Source: Nicoliella spurrieriana (GTDB lineage Bacteria; Bacillota; Bacilli; Lactobacillales; Lactobacillaceae). Taken from it: 64,000 bases of DNA. The number at the start of each line of letters is the position of its first letter. Position 1 is the stretch's first letter. The DNA is taken from assembly GCF_023380205.1 (NCBI RefSeq), contig NZ_CP093361.1:1454172-1518171 (forward strand), given 5' to 3'. The notes beneath the pieces are model-generated. The model did not search any database. It was not told where the DNA came from and saw nothing but the letters and a program-made list of their open reading frames with translations. This document shows positions 52,822 through 61,805 of the stretch, in pieces. The translations under genes were made by a program, and so were the position numbers.

Positions 52822-52906
52822 GCCCCAATGGCGGAATTGGCAGACGCGCAGCGTTCAGGTCGCTGTTTGATTTTATCAAGTACAGGTTCGAATCCTGCTT
52901 GGGGCA
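52822..52906 (+). tRNA. tRNA-Leu (anticodon CAG)
   Basis: An 85-base class II tRNA: acceptor GCCCCAA/TTGGGGC, anticodon stem CAGCG/CGCTG with loop TTCAGGT (anticodon CAG), long variable arm around TTGATTTTATCAA, T-arm ACAGG/CCTGC-type with TTCGAAT loop. CCA is not encoded. A terminator follows at once. Confidence 0.95.
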
Positions 52907-52910
52907 TCAC

Positions 52911-52943
52911 AAAAGCGGAAGATTTTATCTTCCGCTTTTTTTA
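52911..52943. terminator. Terminator of tRNA-Leu (and of the folate operon on the other strand)
   Basis: AAAAGCGGAAGAT pairs with ATCTTCCGCTTTT around TTTT, with seven further T on the plus strand. It touches the stop codon of the convergent Nudix gene. Confidence 0.9.
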
Positions 52944-53471
52944 TTGGTTTTGATCAAAATACTTATGAAATTCTCCCGGCGCAGCATCCCTACCTAATAA
53001 AAAGGTTGGTAGTTCGGCTTGACCACGCTGCTGATGACTAATGGTCAGTTGAAACCGTAAATCAATATGAACGTGTGCCCCCTCGTTTTTAAGGGGGTTG
53101 GCGGGAATCTTAATCACGTTTACATCCCGCAGGCCGCGTAATTCATCGTTAATGGGGTGCGTGGCAAATCCAGTTTCTTCAAGATATTCACGTTGAGCAG
53201 TCTTAAGCGGGGATTCCCCTGGTTCAACGTGGCCGGCAGGTAATAAAATCGTATGCAAATATGGATGCTTAATAAACCAAATCCGGCCGTCTTGAAACGC
53301 ATAGGCGCTGGCACTTAAATGGCCATCCATGTTCTTGCGGTCTGCTAATCGATCCTGGTTCGTTCGAATGAACGTCACCGCAGTGTGGTATGCCTGCTCG
53401 TTAATTCGGTAGCGGGAAGTCCTCAGTTGGGCAAGCAACGCAAGCAGCGAATCAACGCTTTGTGCCATCAT
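52941..53471 (-). CDS. Nudix hydrolase (candidate FolQ-type)
   Basis: A 176-residue Nudix protein. The Nudix box is complete: GHVEPGESPLKTAQREYLEE followed by TGF, giving GX5EX7REUXEEXGU at about residues 80-102. The substrate is unknown. Its ATG at 53471 overlaps the folP stop as ATGA, so it is the translationally coupled last gene of the folate operon. Dihydroneopterin triphosphate pyrophosphohydrolase (FolQ, a Nudix enzyme in Lactococcus lactis) is an attractive but unproved role. An earlier in-frame ATG at 53483 is less likely. Confidence 0.85.
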   Translation of the reverse strand: MMAQSVDSLLALLAQLRTSRYRINEQAYHTAVTFIRTNQDRLADRKNMDGHLSASAYAFQDGRIWFIKHPYLHTILLPAGHVEPGESPLKTAQREYLEETGFATHPINDELRGLRDVNVIKIPANPLKNEGAHVHIDLRFQLTISHQQRGQAELPTFLLGRDAAPGEFHKYFDQNQ

Positions 53472-54544
53472 TGTTGCCACCATGGAAACTCAAGTTGTTT
53501 GCGCATTTGTAACATGAGGTTAGTCTCTTCAACATCATGGACCCGGATAATTTGGCCCCCCATATGAACCATCATCAATTCAGCCACCAGGGTCGACCAA
53601 ACGTTTTGCTTAGCATCAATGCCAAATTGCTTTTTGAACATGCTCTTGCGTGAAATCGCAATTAACGTGGCGATGTTCATCTCGCTCAGCTCCCGAAGCG
53701 TATTGATCAGGTCAACGTCACTTGCCTGACTATCAGGAGCTAAAAAGCCAACGCCGGGATCAATGACCCAGTTATCATCATGAATGCCCAGCGAGGCAAA
53801 TAATTCCTTCCGATTGGCGAAAAAGGCGGGCAATTGGTCCGGTTGCCACTGACTGATGCGGTGATTGTACATCGCAATTAAAGCGGGATGGTAAGCGGCT
53901 ATTAATTTTAATTTCGCATCGCTGTCTTCAAAGCCATTAATGTCGTTTATAATATCAGCCCCGGCATCTAATACCGCCTGAATGACCGCTGGTTTATAGG
54001 AATCAACAGAAATAATTGCATCCGGAAATTCCCGTTTGATCAGCTTAATGAACGGAACCGTTCGCTTAATTTCGACTTCGGGAGCGATTTCTTGATACCC
54101 CGGGCGCGTCGATTGGCCCCCTAGATCAATGATCTTAGCGTTGTTGACCATGAATGATTCGACCTTCTTCAAAATGCTTCGTTCATTTAAATTCGACGCA
54201 TTCCCGTCAAAGAACGAATCGGGACTGGTGTTTAAAATCGCCATGATGGCTGGGTCAATCGTTAGGTCTAACTCGAAATTAGCCCCGCGGAGCATAATTT
54301 GATGCCGGTGATAAATTTGCATTAACCCGGCGCTTAACCCGGCGCCCCACGCGGCAGTCGCAGTTAACTTGATCAACTGGTGTAATTGGACCTTATCAAT
54401 CACCAGATTTAATTCATTCGTCAGCCAATAATTCACGTGCAGTTCAGTTAATACCTTCGATAATGAAGCAACATCTTGATTGCCAGTAATGACAATGTTA
54501 ATTAAATCATTTTGGTTGTGCATTGGGACTTCTTTAACTTGCAT
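53468..54544 (-). CDS. folP: Dihydropteroate synthase
   Basis: Condenses p-aminobenzoate with dihydropterin pyrophosphate. The TIM-barrel core begins near residue 90 with AILNTSPDSFFDGN (105-110 holds the pterin-loop NTSPDSF), then IDLGGQSTRPGY, SVDSYKP, INDINGF and the C-terminal RVHDVEE. At 358 residues it is longer than E. coli FolP; the extra 90 residues at the N-terminus are a separate domain seen in related Gram-positive forms. The ATG at 54544 has a GGAGGAA site and is 3 bases after folC. Confidence 0.94.
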   Translation of the reverse strand: MQVKEVPMHNQNDLINIVITGNQDVASLSKVLTELHVNYWLTNELNLVIDKVQLHQLIKLTATAAWGAGLSAGLMQIYHRHQIMLRGANFELDLTIDPAIMAILNTSPDSFFDGNASNLNERSILKKVESFMVNNAKIIDLGGQSTRPGYQEIAPEVEIKRTVPFIKLIKREFPDAIISVDSYKPAVIQAVLDAGADIINDINGFEDSDAKLKLIAAYHPALIAMYNHRISQWQPDQLPAFFANRKELFASLGIHDDNWVIDPGVGFLAPDSQASDVDLINTLRELSEMNIATLIAISRKSMFKKQFGIDAKQNVWSTLVAELMMVHMGGQIIRVHDVEETNLMLQMRKQLEFPWWQQ

Positions 54545-54547
54545 TAA

Positions 54548-55882
54548 TCAAATTCCTCCAGCGATTAGTTTAACGACGTCTTTAATATTGTAAAAGGAAC
54601 CCACCACTATTTTTTGAGTTTGTGAATCAGCGGCAGCTAGGAACGCGGTGCCCCTTTCAATTGAGTGCGCATCAATGACCCGATTGTGCCCAGCTTGAAT
54701 CGCGGGTTGCGCTTGAAAGAGCTTCAATAGTTCAGCCGAAGGCAGCGCGCGATCATGATTGGCCGGTGTAATCGTCACGAACGTCGCATTTTGTAGCTGT
54801 TGCAACTCCGCTACGCAGCGTTTTACCTCCTTATCGGCCAAAAAGCCCACCATGATCAACTTGGGTTGGGTCTTAAAATAGAAGTTGGTCGTGGCAACAA
54901 ATGAATTAATGGCATCAAGATTATGAGCGCCATCAATAATCCAGCCGTTGGCAAGGCGACTAAAGCGACCTAATTTAGTCGTCCGCTGAATCCCTAATTG
55001 CAATGCATCTAGCTTAATGGGATGGGCATTCGTGCTGTTATAAAGGTGCCACCATTCAATTACCGATTGGGCATTTTTAATTTGAGGATCCCCCATCATT
55101 TGCAATTCTATTTGCATTTTGACGTTATCAATTTCAGCAGTGAACTTAGTCGGGGTCGCTAGTGAGCCGGGATCAATTTCGCTGATGGACACCTCCCCCG
55201 CTGAATGAAGGCTTGCGCCACGTTCGGCTGCAACCCGTTTTAAAATTTGGTTGACCACCGGACGTTGATTAGCGCAGGTAATGACTTGTTCGCCCTGCCT
55301 AATCATATTCGCCTTAGTAGTTGCAATCGCTTCTAACGTATTGCCCAAAAATTTAAAATGGTCCATCCCAATCAACGTAAAGAAACTATAATCGGAGTGG
55401 TCAATTGCATTGGTAGCGTCAAATTCACCGCCCATTCCACATTCTAAAATAATAAACTGTGCTTTTTGGGTAATAAAAAATTGAAGCGCAATTAAAAACC
55501 ACCCCTCAAATTCAGAAATATCACGGGTCAAATCATAGCCCAATTCCTGACAAGTTCGTTGAACCACTTGCTTAGCATCCACGAATTGGTGTTCAGTAAT
55601 TGGGACCTGGTTCAATGTAATTTGTTCTCGTGGATCGATTAAATAAGGGGTCGTAAATAATCCGACCCGTCGATCATCAGCCATTAACACATTATTGACC
55701 ATGTTACTAGTCGAAGTCTTCCCATTGGTCCCACAAACTCGAATCACGGTTTGGTGGGGATGAGTTCGATAAAGGCGCTCGACAATTCGGTTCAATAACT
55801 CAATGCGTTGCTTGCCATCGTATTTCATGGTGTGGTTCAGGCGCTTCAAGCCTGCTTGGTATTGCGCTGCTTTTTTATCCAT
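54548..55882 (-). CDS. folC: Folylpolyglutamate/dihydrofolate synthase
   Basis: Adds L-glutamate to dihydropteroate and folates. A Mur-ligase-like ATPase with P-loop VCGTNGKTSTSNM (about 49-61), ILECGMGGEFDATN, and the C-terminal LADKEVKRC region. Its 444 residues are typical. The start overlaps the folE stop. The weak ribosome binding site (AGGTTAAG) suggests translational coupling. Confidence 0.93.
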   Translation of the reverse strand: MDKKAAQYQAGLKRLNHTMKYDGKQRIELLNRIVERLYRTHPHQTVIRVCGTNGKTSTSNMVNNVLMADDRRVGLFTTPYLIDPREQITLNQVPITEHQFVDAKQVVQRTCQELGYDLTRDISEFEGWFLIALQFFITQKAQFIILECGMGGEFDATNAIDHSDYSFFTLIGMDHFKFLGNTLEAIATTKANMIRQGEQVITCANQRPVVNQILKRVAAERGASLHSAGEVSISEIDPGSLATPTKFTAEIDNVKMQIELQMMGDPQIKNAQSVIEWWHLYNSTNAHPIKLDALQLGIQRTTKLGRFSRLANGWIIDGAHNLDAINSFVATTNFYFKTQPKLIMVGFLADKEVKRCVAELQQLQNATFVTITPANHDRALPSAELLKLFQAQPAIQAGHNRVIDAHSIERGTAFLAAADSQTQKIVVGSFYNIKDVVKLIAGGI

Positions 55883-56448
55883 TAACTTAACCTAATTTCA
55901 TCCAGTAGTTCGCGCTTGGCAGTGGGATCCTTAAATACACCCCGGTAGTACGTCGTTTTGGTACTACCAGCCTGTTTTTTAACCCCGCGCATTTCCATGC
56001 ACATGTGCCGAGCATCAGCAATTACAGCAATGCCCTTCGGATGTAAGATTTCATCTAATTGCACCCCGATTTGGTGGGTCACGTTCTCCTGAACGCTCGG
56101 CCGGCTAGCAACAAAGTCAACCAACCGTGGAATCTTACTCAATCCAATAATCTTGCCATCCCTTGGAACGTAGGCAACGGTGACCCGCCCAAAAAATGGT
56201 AACAGGTGGTGCTCACACATGGAATAAAATGGAATGTCACGAACGATTACGGTCCCATTATCCTGCACATCGGAATTAAACACCTTATAGTTAGTAAATT
56301 CACGATTTAGCGATGAGAACACCTCGGCATACATTTTCGCCACCCGCTTGGGCGTTTCAATCAATCCCTCACGAGTGGGATCTTCCCCCACCGCAGTTAA
56401 AATGTCCTTGACTGCGGATTCAATCTTTTGTTGTTGTTGTTCATTCAT
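55882..56448 (-). CDS. folE: GTP cyclohydrolase I
   Basis: Makes dihydroneopterin triphosphate from GTP. Zinc and catalytic residues are visible in SMCEHHLLPFFG and ARHMCMEMRGV. Also GEDPTREGLIETPKRVAKMY at the N-terminus and VQENVTHQIG in the core. Its 188 residues are normal. The start overlaps the folK stop (ATGA). Confidence 0.96.
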   Translation of the reverse strand: MNEQQQQKIESAVKDILTAVGEDPTREGLIETPKRVAKMYAEVFSSLNREFTNYKVFNSDVQDNGTVIVRDIPFYSMCEHHLLPFFGRVTVAYVPRDGKIIGLSKIPRLVDFVASRPSVQENVTHQIGVQLDEILHPKGIAVIADARHMCMEMRGVKKQAGSTKTTYYRGVFKDPTAKRELLDEIRLS

Positions 56449-56933
56449 AATTTGATCAAACTCCCGATTCCTTCAATTTCTTGACCCTCAATCTTAGCAT
56501 TAGCAGCTGCTAATTTACTAACGTCACCATCATAAATCTGCATCATTGGTTCCAAAACGAATCGCCGGTTATTCATCTCAGGGTGTGGAATCTGCAATGT
56601 TTCGGTATCAATTTGCTCGGTCCCGAACGTAATAATATCAATGTCTAACGTCCGCGGGCCCCAGTGAATCTTTCTGACCCGGTGAAGCTGTTGTTCAATT
56701 TGATGAATCACATTCAACAATAGCCCCGCACTAAGGGTGGTGTGAATCTGAGCAGCTAGATTATAAAAATCATCCTGCTTCACCCCGCCGACCGGTGCGG
56801 TTTGGTAAACATCAGAGACCTTAGTCACTTCAATTTGTGGATCGGCATTTAATAGCTCCACCGCTTGTTGTAATTCACTGAGCTTATCACCCAGGTTACT
56901 TCCTAAACTCAAATATGCAACTGTCAAATTCAT
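56445..56933 (-). CDS. folK: 6-hydroxymethyl-dihydropterin pyrophosphokinase
   Basis: HPPK transfers pyrophosphate from ATP to the pterin. Family signatures: LSLGSNLGDKLSELQ at the N-terminus and GPRTLDIDIITFG with the metal-binding Asp pair near 95-105, then IPHPEMNNRRFVLEP. Its 162 residues are typical. The ATG has a GAAGGA site and overlaps the end of folB. Confidence 0.96.
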   Translation of the reverse strand: MNLTVAYLSLGSNLGDKLSELQQAVELLNADPQIEVTKVSDVYQTAPVGGVKQDDFYNLAAQIHTTLSAGLLLNVIHQIEQQLHRVRKIHWGPRTLDIDIITFGTEQIDTETLQIPHPEMNNRRFVLEPMMQIYDGDVSKLAAANAKIEGQEIEGIGSLIKL

Positions 56934-57289
56934 TATCCTTCCAATTCAATTTCAACATTATCCAAGACCCCATCAATGGGGAGGGCGAGTTTTCTAATTC
57001 TAACGATTAATCTCGCTAACTGATCACCATGGTGCGACTTGATTTCAGCAATGATTTTAGCGCCCAGCGTTTCAATCAACTGAACGCGATTGTTGGCAAC
57101 TACGTCCGCTACCTCGTCAAAGACCAATCCATAATTTAAAGTATCCTTAACGTCATCAGAAGTCACTAACTGCGTAAAATTAGTCTGCATTTCAACATCA
57201 ATTTGAATCGCTTGCCCAACGACGCGTTCTTCTTCCAATACCCCAATGTGGGAATGGAACTGCATGTTATTCAACCGAATGGTTTCCAT
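56933..57289 (-). CDS. folB: Dihydroneopterin aldolase
   Basis: Splits dihydroneopterin into hydroxymethyl-dihydropterin and glycolaldehyde. The N-terminal MQFHSHIGVLEEERVVGQ and NYGLVFDEVADVV motifs and IETLGAKIIAEI are those of the T-fold family. The start is set at the ATG at 57289 (118 residues), because the longer frame from 57322 would begin inside the likely -10 element. GGGTGA lies 8 bases upstream. First gene of the folate operon. Confidence 0.92.
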   Translation of the reverse strand: METIRLNNMQFHSHIGVLEEERVVGQAIQIDVEMQTNFTQLVTSDDVKDTLNYGLVFDEVADVVANNRVQLIETLGAKIIAEIKSHHGDQLARLIVRIRKLALPIDGVLDNVEIELEG

Positions 57290-57320
57290 TTCTGATTCAC
57301 CCATTTCATTTTTAATATCC

Positions 57321-57347
57321 ATTCTATCATGTAAAAACGGAATTCAA
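57321..57347 (-). promoter_or_regulatory. Probable promoter of the folate operon
   Basis: TTGAAT (57342-57347) and TAGAAT (57321-57326) on the minus strand are 15 bases apart (16 with TTTGAA). This spacing is short but the element sits in the only gap before folB. Confidence 0.45.
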
Positions 57348-57355
57348 AAGACAAT

Positions 57356-57391
57356 AAAAATAGAGCTAGATTTTAAATCCAACTCTATTTT
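57356..57391 (-). terminator. Terminator of the purine operon
   Basis: AAAATAGAG/CTCTATTTT stem with inner GGATTT/AAATCT-like pairing and a T run, right after purD on the minus strand. Confidence 0.83.
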
Positions 57392-57393
57392 GA

Positions 57394-58650
57394 TTACTTA
57401 AATGCCTTGCTACCAATATCAGTTCGATACTCATAGTCATCTGAATTGACGAATTGGTCGAGGGCTGAATTTACCTTAGCTTGGGCCCGTTTTAAATCGG
57501 GGTCACTGGCAATTAACATCAAGACCCGACCACCGCTGCTGACTAATTGTTGGTCCACTTCAGTCACCCCGGCATAACTAATGCTAATTTGTTGATCGGA
57601 TACGCTGGGCAGTGCCAAGTGATCACGATGCTTACCAGGATACCCAGCAGCAGCAATCACCGCCCCTAAGTAGAAGCGGTCATGTTGCCACTTAGGCGTT
57701 ACCGGCCGACCGGCCATTAATTGCTCAATCACCGTTCCCAAATCTGATTCCAATTGTGGCAAGATTACCTGGGTCTCAGGATCACCCATTCGGACGTTAA
57801 ATTCAACGACCTTAGTGCCGGTGGCAGTTTGAATTAATCCCGCGTACAAAAAGCCGGTAAACGGGTGGCCCTGCTCCTTCATCTCGGATAGGACCGGCAT
57901 GATCACATCTTGTAAGGCGGCATCAACCACCGCTTGACTAAATTGCGGCACCGGGCTATATGCTCCCATGCCACCGGTGTTGGGTCCGCGATCGCCATTT
58001 AATAAGCGTTTATGGTCCTGAGCGATTTGCATGGGCACGACTTCGGTTCCATTAGCCATGACAATGAATGAGAACTCCTGACCAGTCATAAATTCTTCAA
58101 TCAACACCTCGGAATCGGGATTGATTTCAAAGAGGTGGTGAATTGAATCCACTGCCGTTTGCTCATCCTTAGCAATGATCACGCCCTTCCCAGCGGCTAG
58201 CCCGTTGGCTTTGATCACAATCGGAAAGGCACCATTCTGAACGAACGCAATGGCGGCTTGAGCGGAATTAAATTCTTGATATGCAGCCGTTTTAACGCCC
58301 CGCTTTTGCATAATTTGCTTAGCAAAGGCCTTGGAACTCTCTAATTGAGCAGCCACCTTAGTGGGACCAAAGATGTTAAGTCCCCGTTCCCTAAATGCAT
58401 CCACAATCCCCATTGATAGTGGTGCTTCGGGACCCACGATCGTCCAATCAACGTGGTTTTGTTGGGCAAATTCAACTAACCCCGCAAAGTCCATTTCATC
58501 AATATCTACGGTCCCCACGTTTGTAAGTTGATTCATCATTGGATTCCCGGGTGCTACGTAAACGTTTCTGTCACCATTTTCTGCTAACTTCTTTGCAAGT
58601 GAATATTCACGACCACCAGAACCAACCAATAGCCAATTTTCCATCATCAT
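57394..58650 (-). CDS. purD: Phosphoribosylamine-glycine ligase
   Basis: Second step of IMP synthesis; ATP-grasp enzyme. N-terminus NWLLVGSGGREYSLAKKL, ATP region IVIKANGLAAGKGVIIA, GDRGPNTGGMGAYSPVP, and metal site EFNVRMGDPETQ. Its 418 residues are typical. The start has ATG ATG ATG in a row behind GGGGAG; the third (58644) is the best spaced. Last gene of the operon. Confidence 0.96.
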   Translation of the reverse strand: MMMENWLLVGSGGREYSLAKKLAENGDRNVYVAPGNPMMNQLTNVGTVDIDEMDFAGLVEFAQQNHVDWTIVGPEAPLSMGIVDAFRERGLNIFGPTKVAAQLESSKAFAKQIMQKRGVKTAAYQEFNSAQAAIAFVQNGAFPIVIKANGLAAGKGVIIAKDEQTAVDSIHHLFEINPDSEVLIEEFMTGQEFSFIVMANGTEVVPMQIAQDHKRLLNGDRGPNTGGMGAYSPVPQFSQAVVDAALQDVIMPVLSEMKEQGHPFTGFLYAGLIQTATGTKVVEFNVRMGDPETQVILPQLESDLGTVIEQLMAGRPVTPKWQHDRFYLGAVIAAAGYPGKHRDHLALPSVSDQQISISYAGVTEVDQQLVSSGGRVLMLIASDPDLKRAQAKVNSALDQFVNSDDYEYRTDIGSKAFK

Positions 58651-58665
58651 CGCTCCCCATTAATA

Positions 58666-60198
58666 TTAGTGCTTAAAGTGACGAGCGCCACTGAATACCA
58701 ATGCCACCCCTAATTCATCAGCCTTCGCAATTGAATCCTGGTCCTTAATACTCCCACCTGGTTCAACGATGGCCTTAATGCCGTGTTTAGCAGCAAATTC
58801 AACACAGTCATCCATTGGGAAGAATGCATCGGAAGCTAGAATGGCTTGGTCGTAGTTTGGTTTCGTTTCTGCCTTTTCAATTGCGATCTTAGTCGAATCG
58901 ATCCGGTTAGGTTGTCCAGCACCGACCCCAAGGGTTTGATTAGCAGTGGTAACCACAATGGCGTTACTCTTAACGTGTTTAACCGCATTTTGGCCAAATG
59001 CCAACGCCTTTAATTGTTCTGCAGTTGGTTGGACCTTAGAAACGACCTTAAAGTTAGCGGCAGTTTCGTGAAGTAGATCACGGTCTTGAACCAGCATGCC
59101 ACCCAAGACGCTCACTTCATCCTTGCCCTTAGCATCAATGGGGCCGAATGGGACCGTTAATAACCGAATGTTCTTCTTCTTAGCCAATACATCGTATGCT
59201 TCATCGGTAAATGATGGTGCAATCACAATTTCCAAGAAGATGGCATGCATCTTTTCGGCAGTGGCTAAGTCGACTTCCCTGTTCAACGCAATGATTCCAC
59301 CAAAAATTGAAATTGGATCGGATTCATATGCGAGGTTCCAAGCCGATAGTAAATCATCAGCAGTTCCGATTCCACATGGGTTCATGTGCTTTAAGGCAAC
59401 GACGGCTGGTTGTTCTGGGAATTCAGCAATAATTCTCAATGCTGCATCGGCATCCCGGACGTTATTGTATGATAATTCCTTTCCGTGCAGTTGCTTAGCA
59501 TTTGCTAGTGAGTACTTTTCAGGAATGGGTTCGCTGTAGTAAGCAGCCTTTTGATGGCTGTTTTCACCGTACCGCATATCTTGGACTTTTTCATAGGTTA
59601 AAGTTAGTTTTTCTGGAAATTCTTCCTTAGTTAAGTATTGTGCAATTAGGGCATCGTAAGCCGCAGTGTGTCTAAATACCTTCGCAGCTAAATGGCGATG
59701 GTAATCAGCATCTAATTGATCCGCATCGTAGCGCTTGATGAATTCGGCATAGTCGTTAACATCGGTAATGACAATTACGTCTTGGCTGTTCTTTGCGGCC
59801 GCTCTAAGCATTGATGGGCCACCAATATCAATGTTTTCGATTGCTTCTTCGTCAGTAACGGATGGCTTTTCAATCGTTTCTTTAAATGGATATAGGTTTA
59901 CACACACGAGGTCGATCGGATTAATCCCCTGGTCTGCAATTTGTTGCATATGTGTCTCGTTATCACGGCGAGCTAAAATTCCAGCATGAATGCGGGGATG
60001 CAAGGTCTTGACCCGTCCATCAAGCATTTCATCAAAATTAGTAATTTTTTCCACCGAGATGGCCTTGACCCCACCATCAACCAGGGCCTTCAACGTCCCT
60101 CCGGTCGAGACCACTTCGTAGTCGCGGGCTTCAAGTTGCTTAGCGAAATCAACAATTCCAGTCTTATCAGAAACGCTTAACAATGCTAACTTTTTCAA
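58666..60198 (-). CDS. purH: Bifunctional AICAR transformylase / IMP cyclohydrolase
   Basis: Last two steps of IMP synthesis. The N-terminal cyclohydrolase (about 1-195) opens with [17 protein letters not shown] and has [13 protein letters not shown] and [16 protein letters not shown]. The C-terminal transformylase has [24 protein letters not shown] and [12 protein letters not shown], ending in SGARHFKH. Its 510 residues are typical. The start is TTG (60196-60198) behind AAGGAG. Confidence 0.97.
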   Translation of the reverse strand: MKKLALLSVSDKTGIVDFAKQLEARDYEVVSTGGTLKALVDGGVKAISVEKITNFDEMLDGRVKTLHPRIHAGILARRDNETHMQQIADQGINPIDLVCVNLYPFKETIEKPSVTDEEAIENIDIGGPSMLRAAAKNSQDVIVITDVNDYAEFIKRYDADQLDADYHRHLAAKVFRHTAAYDALIAQYLTKEEFPEKLTLTYEKVQDMRYGENSHQKAAYYSEPIPEKYSLANAKQLHGKELSYNNVRDADAALRIIAEFPEQPAVVALKHMNPCGIGTADDLLSAWNLAYESDPISIFGGIIALNREVDLATAEKMHAIFLEIVIAPSFTDEAYDVLAKKKNIRLLTVPFGPIDAKGKDEVSVLGGMLVQDRDLLHETAANFKVVSKVQPTAEQLKALAFGQNAVKHVKSNAIVVTTANQTLGVGAGQPNRIDSTKIAIEKAETKPNYDQAILASDAFFPMDDCVEFAAKHGIKAIVEPGGSIKDQDSIAKADELGVALVFSGARHFKH

Positions 60199-60199
60199 T

Positions 60200-60784
60200 T
60201 TAGAGAACTCCTTTTTTAATCAAATCAAGAATCGTATTCGGATATAATTGGTGCTCCACTGCATGAATCCTAGTGGCTAAATCATCAACATGATCATCTG
60301 GATAGCGCGGGACGCTTTGTTGAGCAATAATTTGACCCGTGTCAACCCCTGAATCAATGTAGTGAATCGTAACTCCGGTCTGTGAAACGTTAGCCGCATA
60401 GGCATCTTCAATTCCATGTAACCCGGGAAAGTTAGGCAGTAGTGCTGGATGGATATTAATGATTCGTTTGGGAAAGGCGTCCAACAACGTTGGTCCAATA
60501 ATCCGCATATAACCAGCGAGGAAGATGGCTTTAACCCCCTCCACCCGCAGATGGTTTAAAATAATTTGTTCACGGTGTTGTTTCGTGGTTCCATGCTTTG
60601 CTTCAATTACCAATGCCGGCACCCCAAATTGAGCGGCCCGCTTTAAAACGTAGGCGTCATGATGATCACAGACTAATAATTTAATCTCAATCGGTAGCTG
60701 CGCCTTCGCGATCGCCTCAAAATTAGTCCCGTTTCCAGAAGCAAAGATTGCAACTGGTAGTCGGTCACCACTAGTTGATTTCAA
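60200..60784 (-). CDS. purN: Phosphoribosylglycinamide formyltransferase
   Basis: Third step of IMP synthesis with 10-formyl-THF. N-terminus [19 protein letters not shown], active site [20 protein letters not shown] with catalytic His, and [17 protein letters not shown] with the Asp. Its 194 residues are normal. The start is TTG (60782-60784) inside the purM end, so translation is coupled. The 10-formyl-THF would come from the neighbouring folate operon's product. Confidence 0.95.
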   Translation of the reverse strand: MKSTSGDRLPVAIFASGNGTNFEAIAKAQLPIEIKLLVCDHHDAYVLKRAAQFGVPALVIEAKHGTTKQHREQIILNHLRVEGVKAIFLAGYMRIIGPTLLDAFPKRIINIHPALLPNFPGLHGIEDAYAANVSQTGVTIHYIDSGVDTGQIIAQQSVPRYPDDHVDDLATRIHAVEHQLYPNTILDLIKKGVL

Positions 60785-61805
60785 CTGCTTTTCGATTACG
60801 GTTCACCACCTTACCAATTTGATAGTATGTTTGCGACTGCGCTTTAAGATTTGCTTGCACTGCGGCGACCTTCGATGGAGGAACTACTAGTACCATCCCA
60901 ATGCCCTGATTAAAGACTTGATCCATGTCACTAGTGTCTAAGTGCCCCCATTCCTGTAGTGCTTTGAATAGGTGTGGGACGGTCCAAGTCGTGCGATCAA
61001 TTTGGGCCGTTAGATTATCTGGAATGCTCCGTGACAGGTTATCAGCAATTCCGCCACCGGTAATGTGGGCGATCGAGTGAATCAAATCAGCTTGAATCGA
61101 TGGATTAACCGCATGGTAGTAGAGCTTAGTAGGGGCTAACAACGCATCGATTAGTGGTTGCTCAAAGCCAGGGTAGGTTTGATTAACGTCTAGTTTGGCA
61201 TCTTGGATAATCTTGCGCACTAAGGAGAACCCGTTCGAATGAACGCCACTGGAAGCCAGCCCAATTAAAACATCGCCAGCTTGGACCTTATCAGCGCCGA
61301 GTAACTCATCCTTATCACCGATTCCGACTGCAAAGCCGCTCAGATCATAGTCACCATTCGTGTAGATGCCCGGCATTTCTGCCATCTCACCACCGATTAA
61401 TGATAGTCCCGCTTGCTTACAACCATCGGCAACCCCAGAAACGATTGCCTTAATTTGAGTAGGGTTCAACTTTCCGATGCCGACATAGTCTAAGAAGAAG
61501 AGTGGTTCAGCACCCTGGGCTAAAATATCATTAGCACACATGGCCACTAGGTCAATTCCAATCGTCGTATGCCGGTCAGCCTGAATGGCTAATAATAACT
61601 TAGTTCCGACCCCGTCGGTTCCTGAAATCAAGACTGGGTTTTTGAACTTAGCAAAGCTGTCCTTGAGGCTGTATTCAGCGCCAAAGCCGCCGATGCCCCC
61701 AATTACATTCGCATCCTGGGTGGCTCTTACGATCGACTTAATTTGATCGACCGCCTTAGCACCACTTTCAATATCCACGCCCGCTTGTTTGTACTGGTCG
61801 GCCAT
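60771..61805 (-). CDS. purM: Phosphoribosylformylglycinamidine cyclo-ligase
   Basis: AIR synthetase, fifth step. N-terminus QAGVDIESGAKAVDQIK, ISGTDGVGTKLLLA with the conserved Asp, MCANDILAQGAEPLFFLDY, and HITGGGIADNLSRSIP. Its 344 residues are typical. The ATG follows AAGGGATGG and is 1 base from the end of purF. Confidence 0.97.
   Translation of the reverse strand: MADQYKQAGVDIESGAKAVDQIKSIVRATQDANVIGGIGGFGAEYSLKDSFAKFKNPVLISGTDGVGTKLLLAIQADRHTTIGIDLVAMCANDILAQGAEPLFFLDYVGIGKLNPTQIKAIVSGVADGCKQAGLSLIGGEMAEMPGIYTNGDYDLSGFAVGIGDKDELLGADKVQAGDVLIGLASSGVHSNGFSLVRKIIQDAKLDVNQTYPGFEQPLIDALLAPTKLYYHAVNPSIQADLIHSIAHITGGGIADNLSRSIPDNLTAQIDRTTWTVPHLFKALQEWGHLDTSDMDQVFNQGIGMVLVVPPSKVAAVQANLKAQSQTYYQIGKVVNRNRKAVEIN

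Noticed and set aside
57290-57322. Longer folB start at 57322
   Set aside because: It overlaps the likely -10 element and lengthens the protein beyond the family norm.
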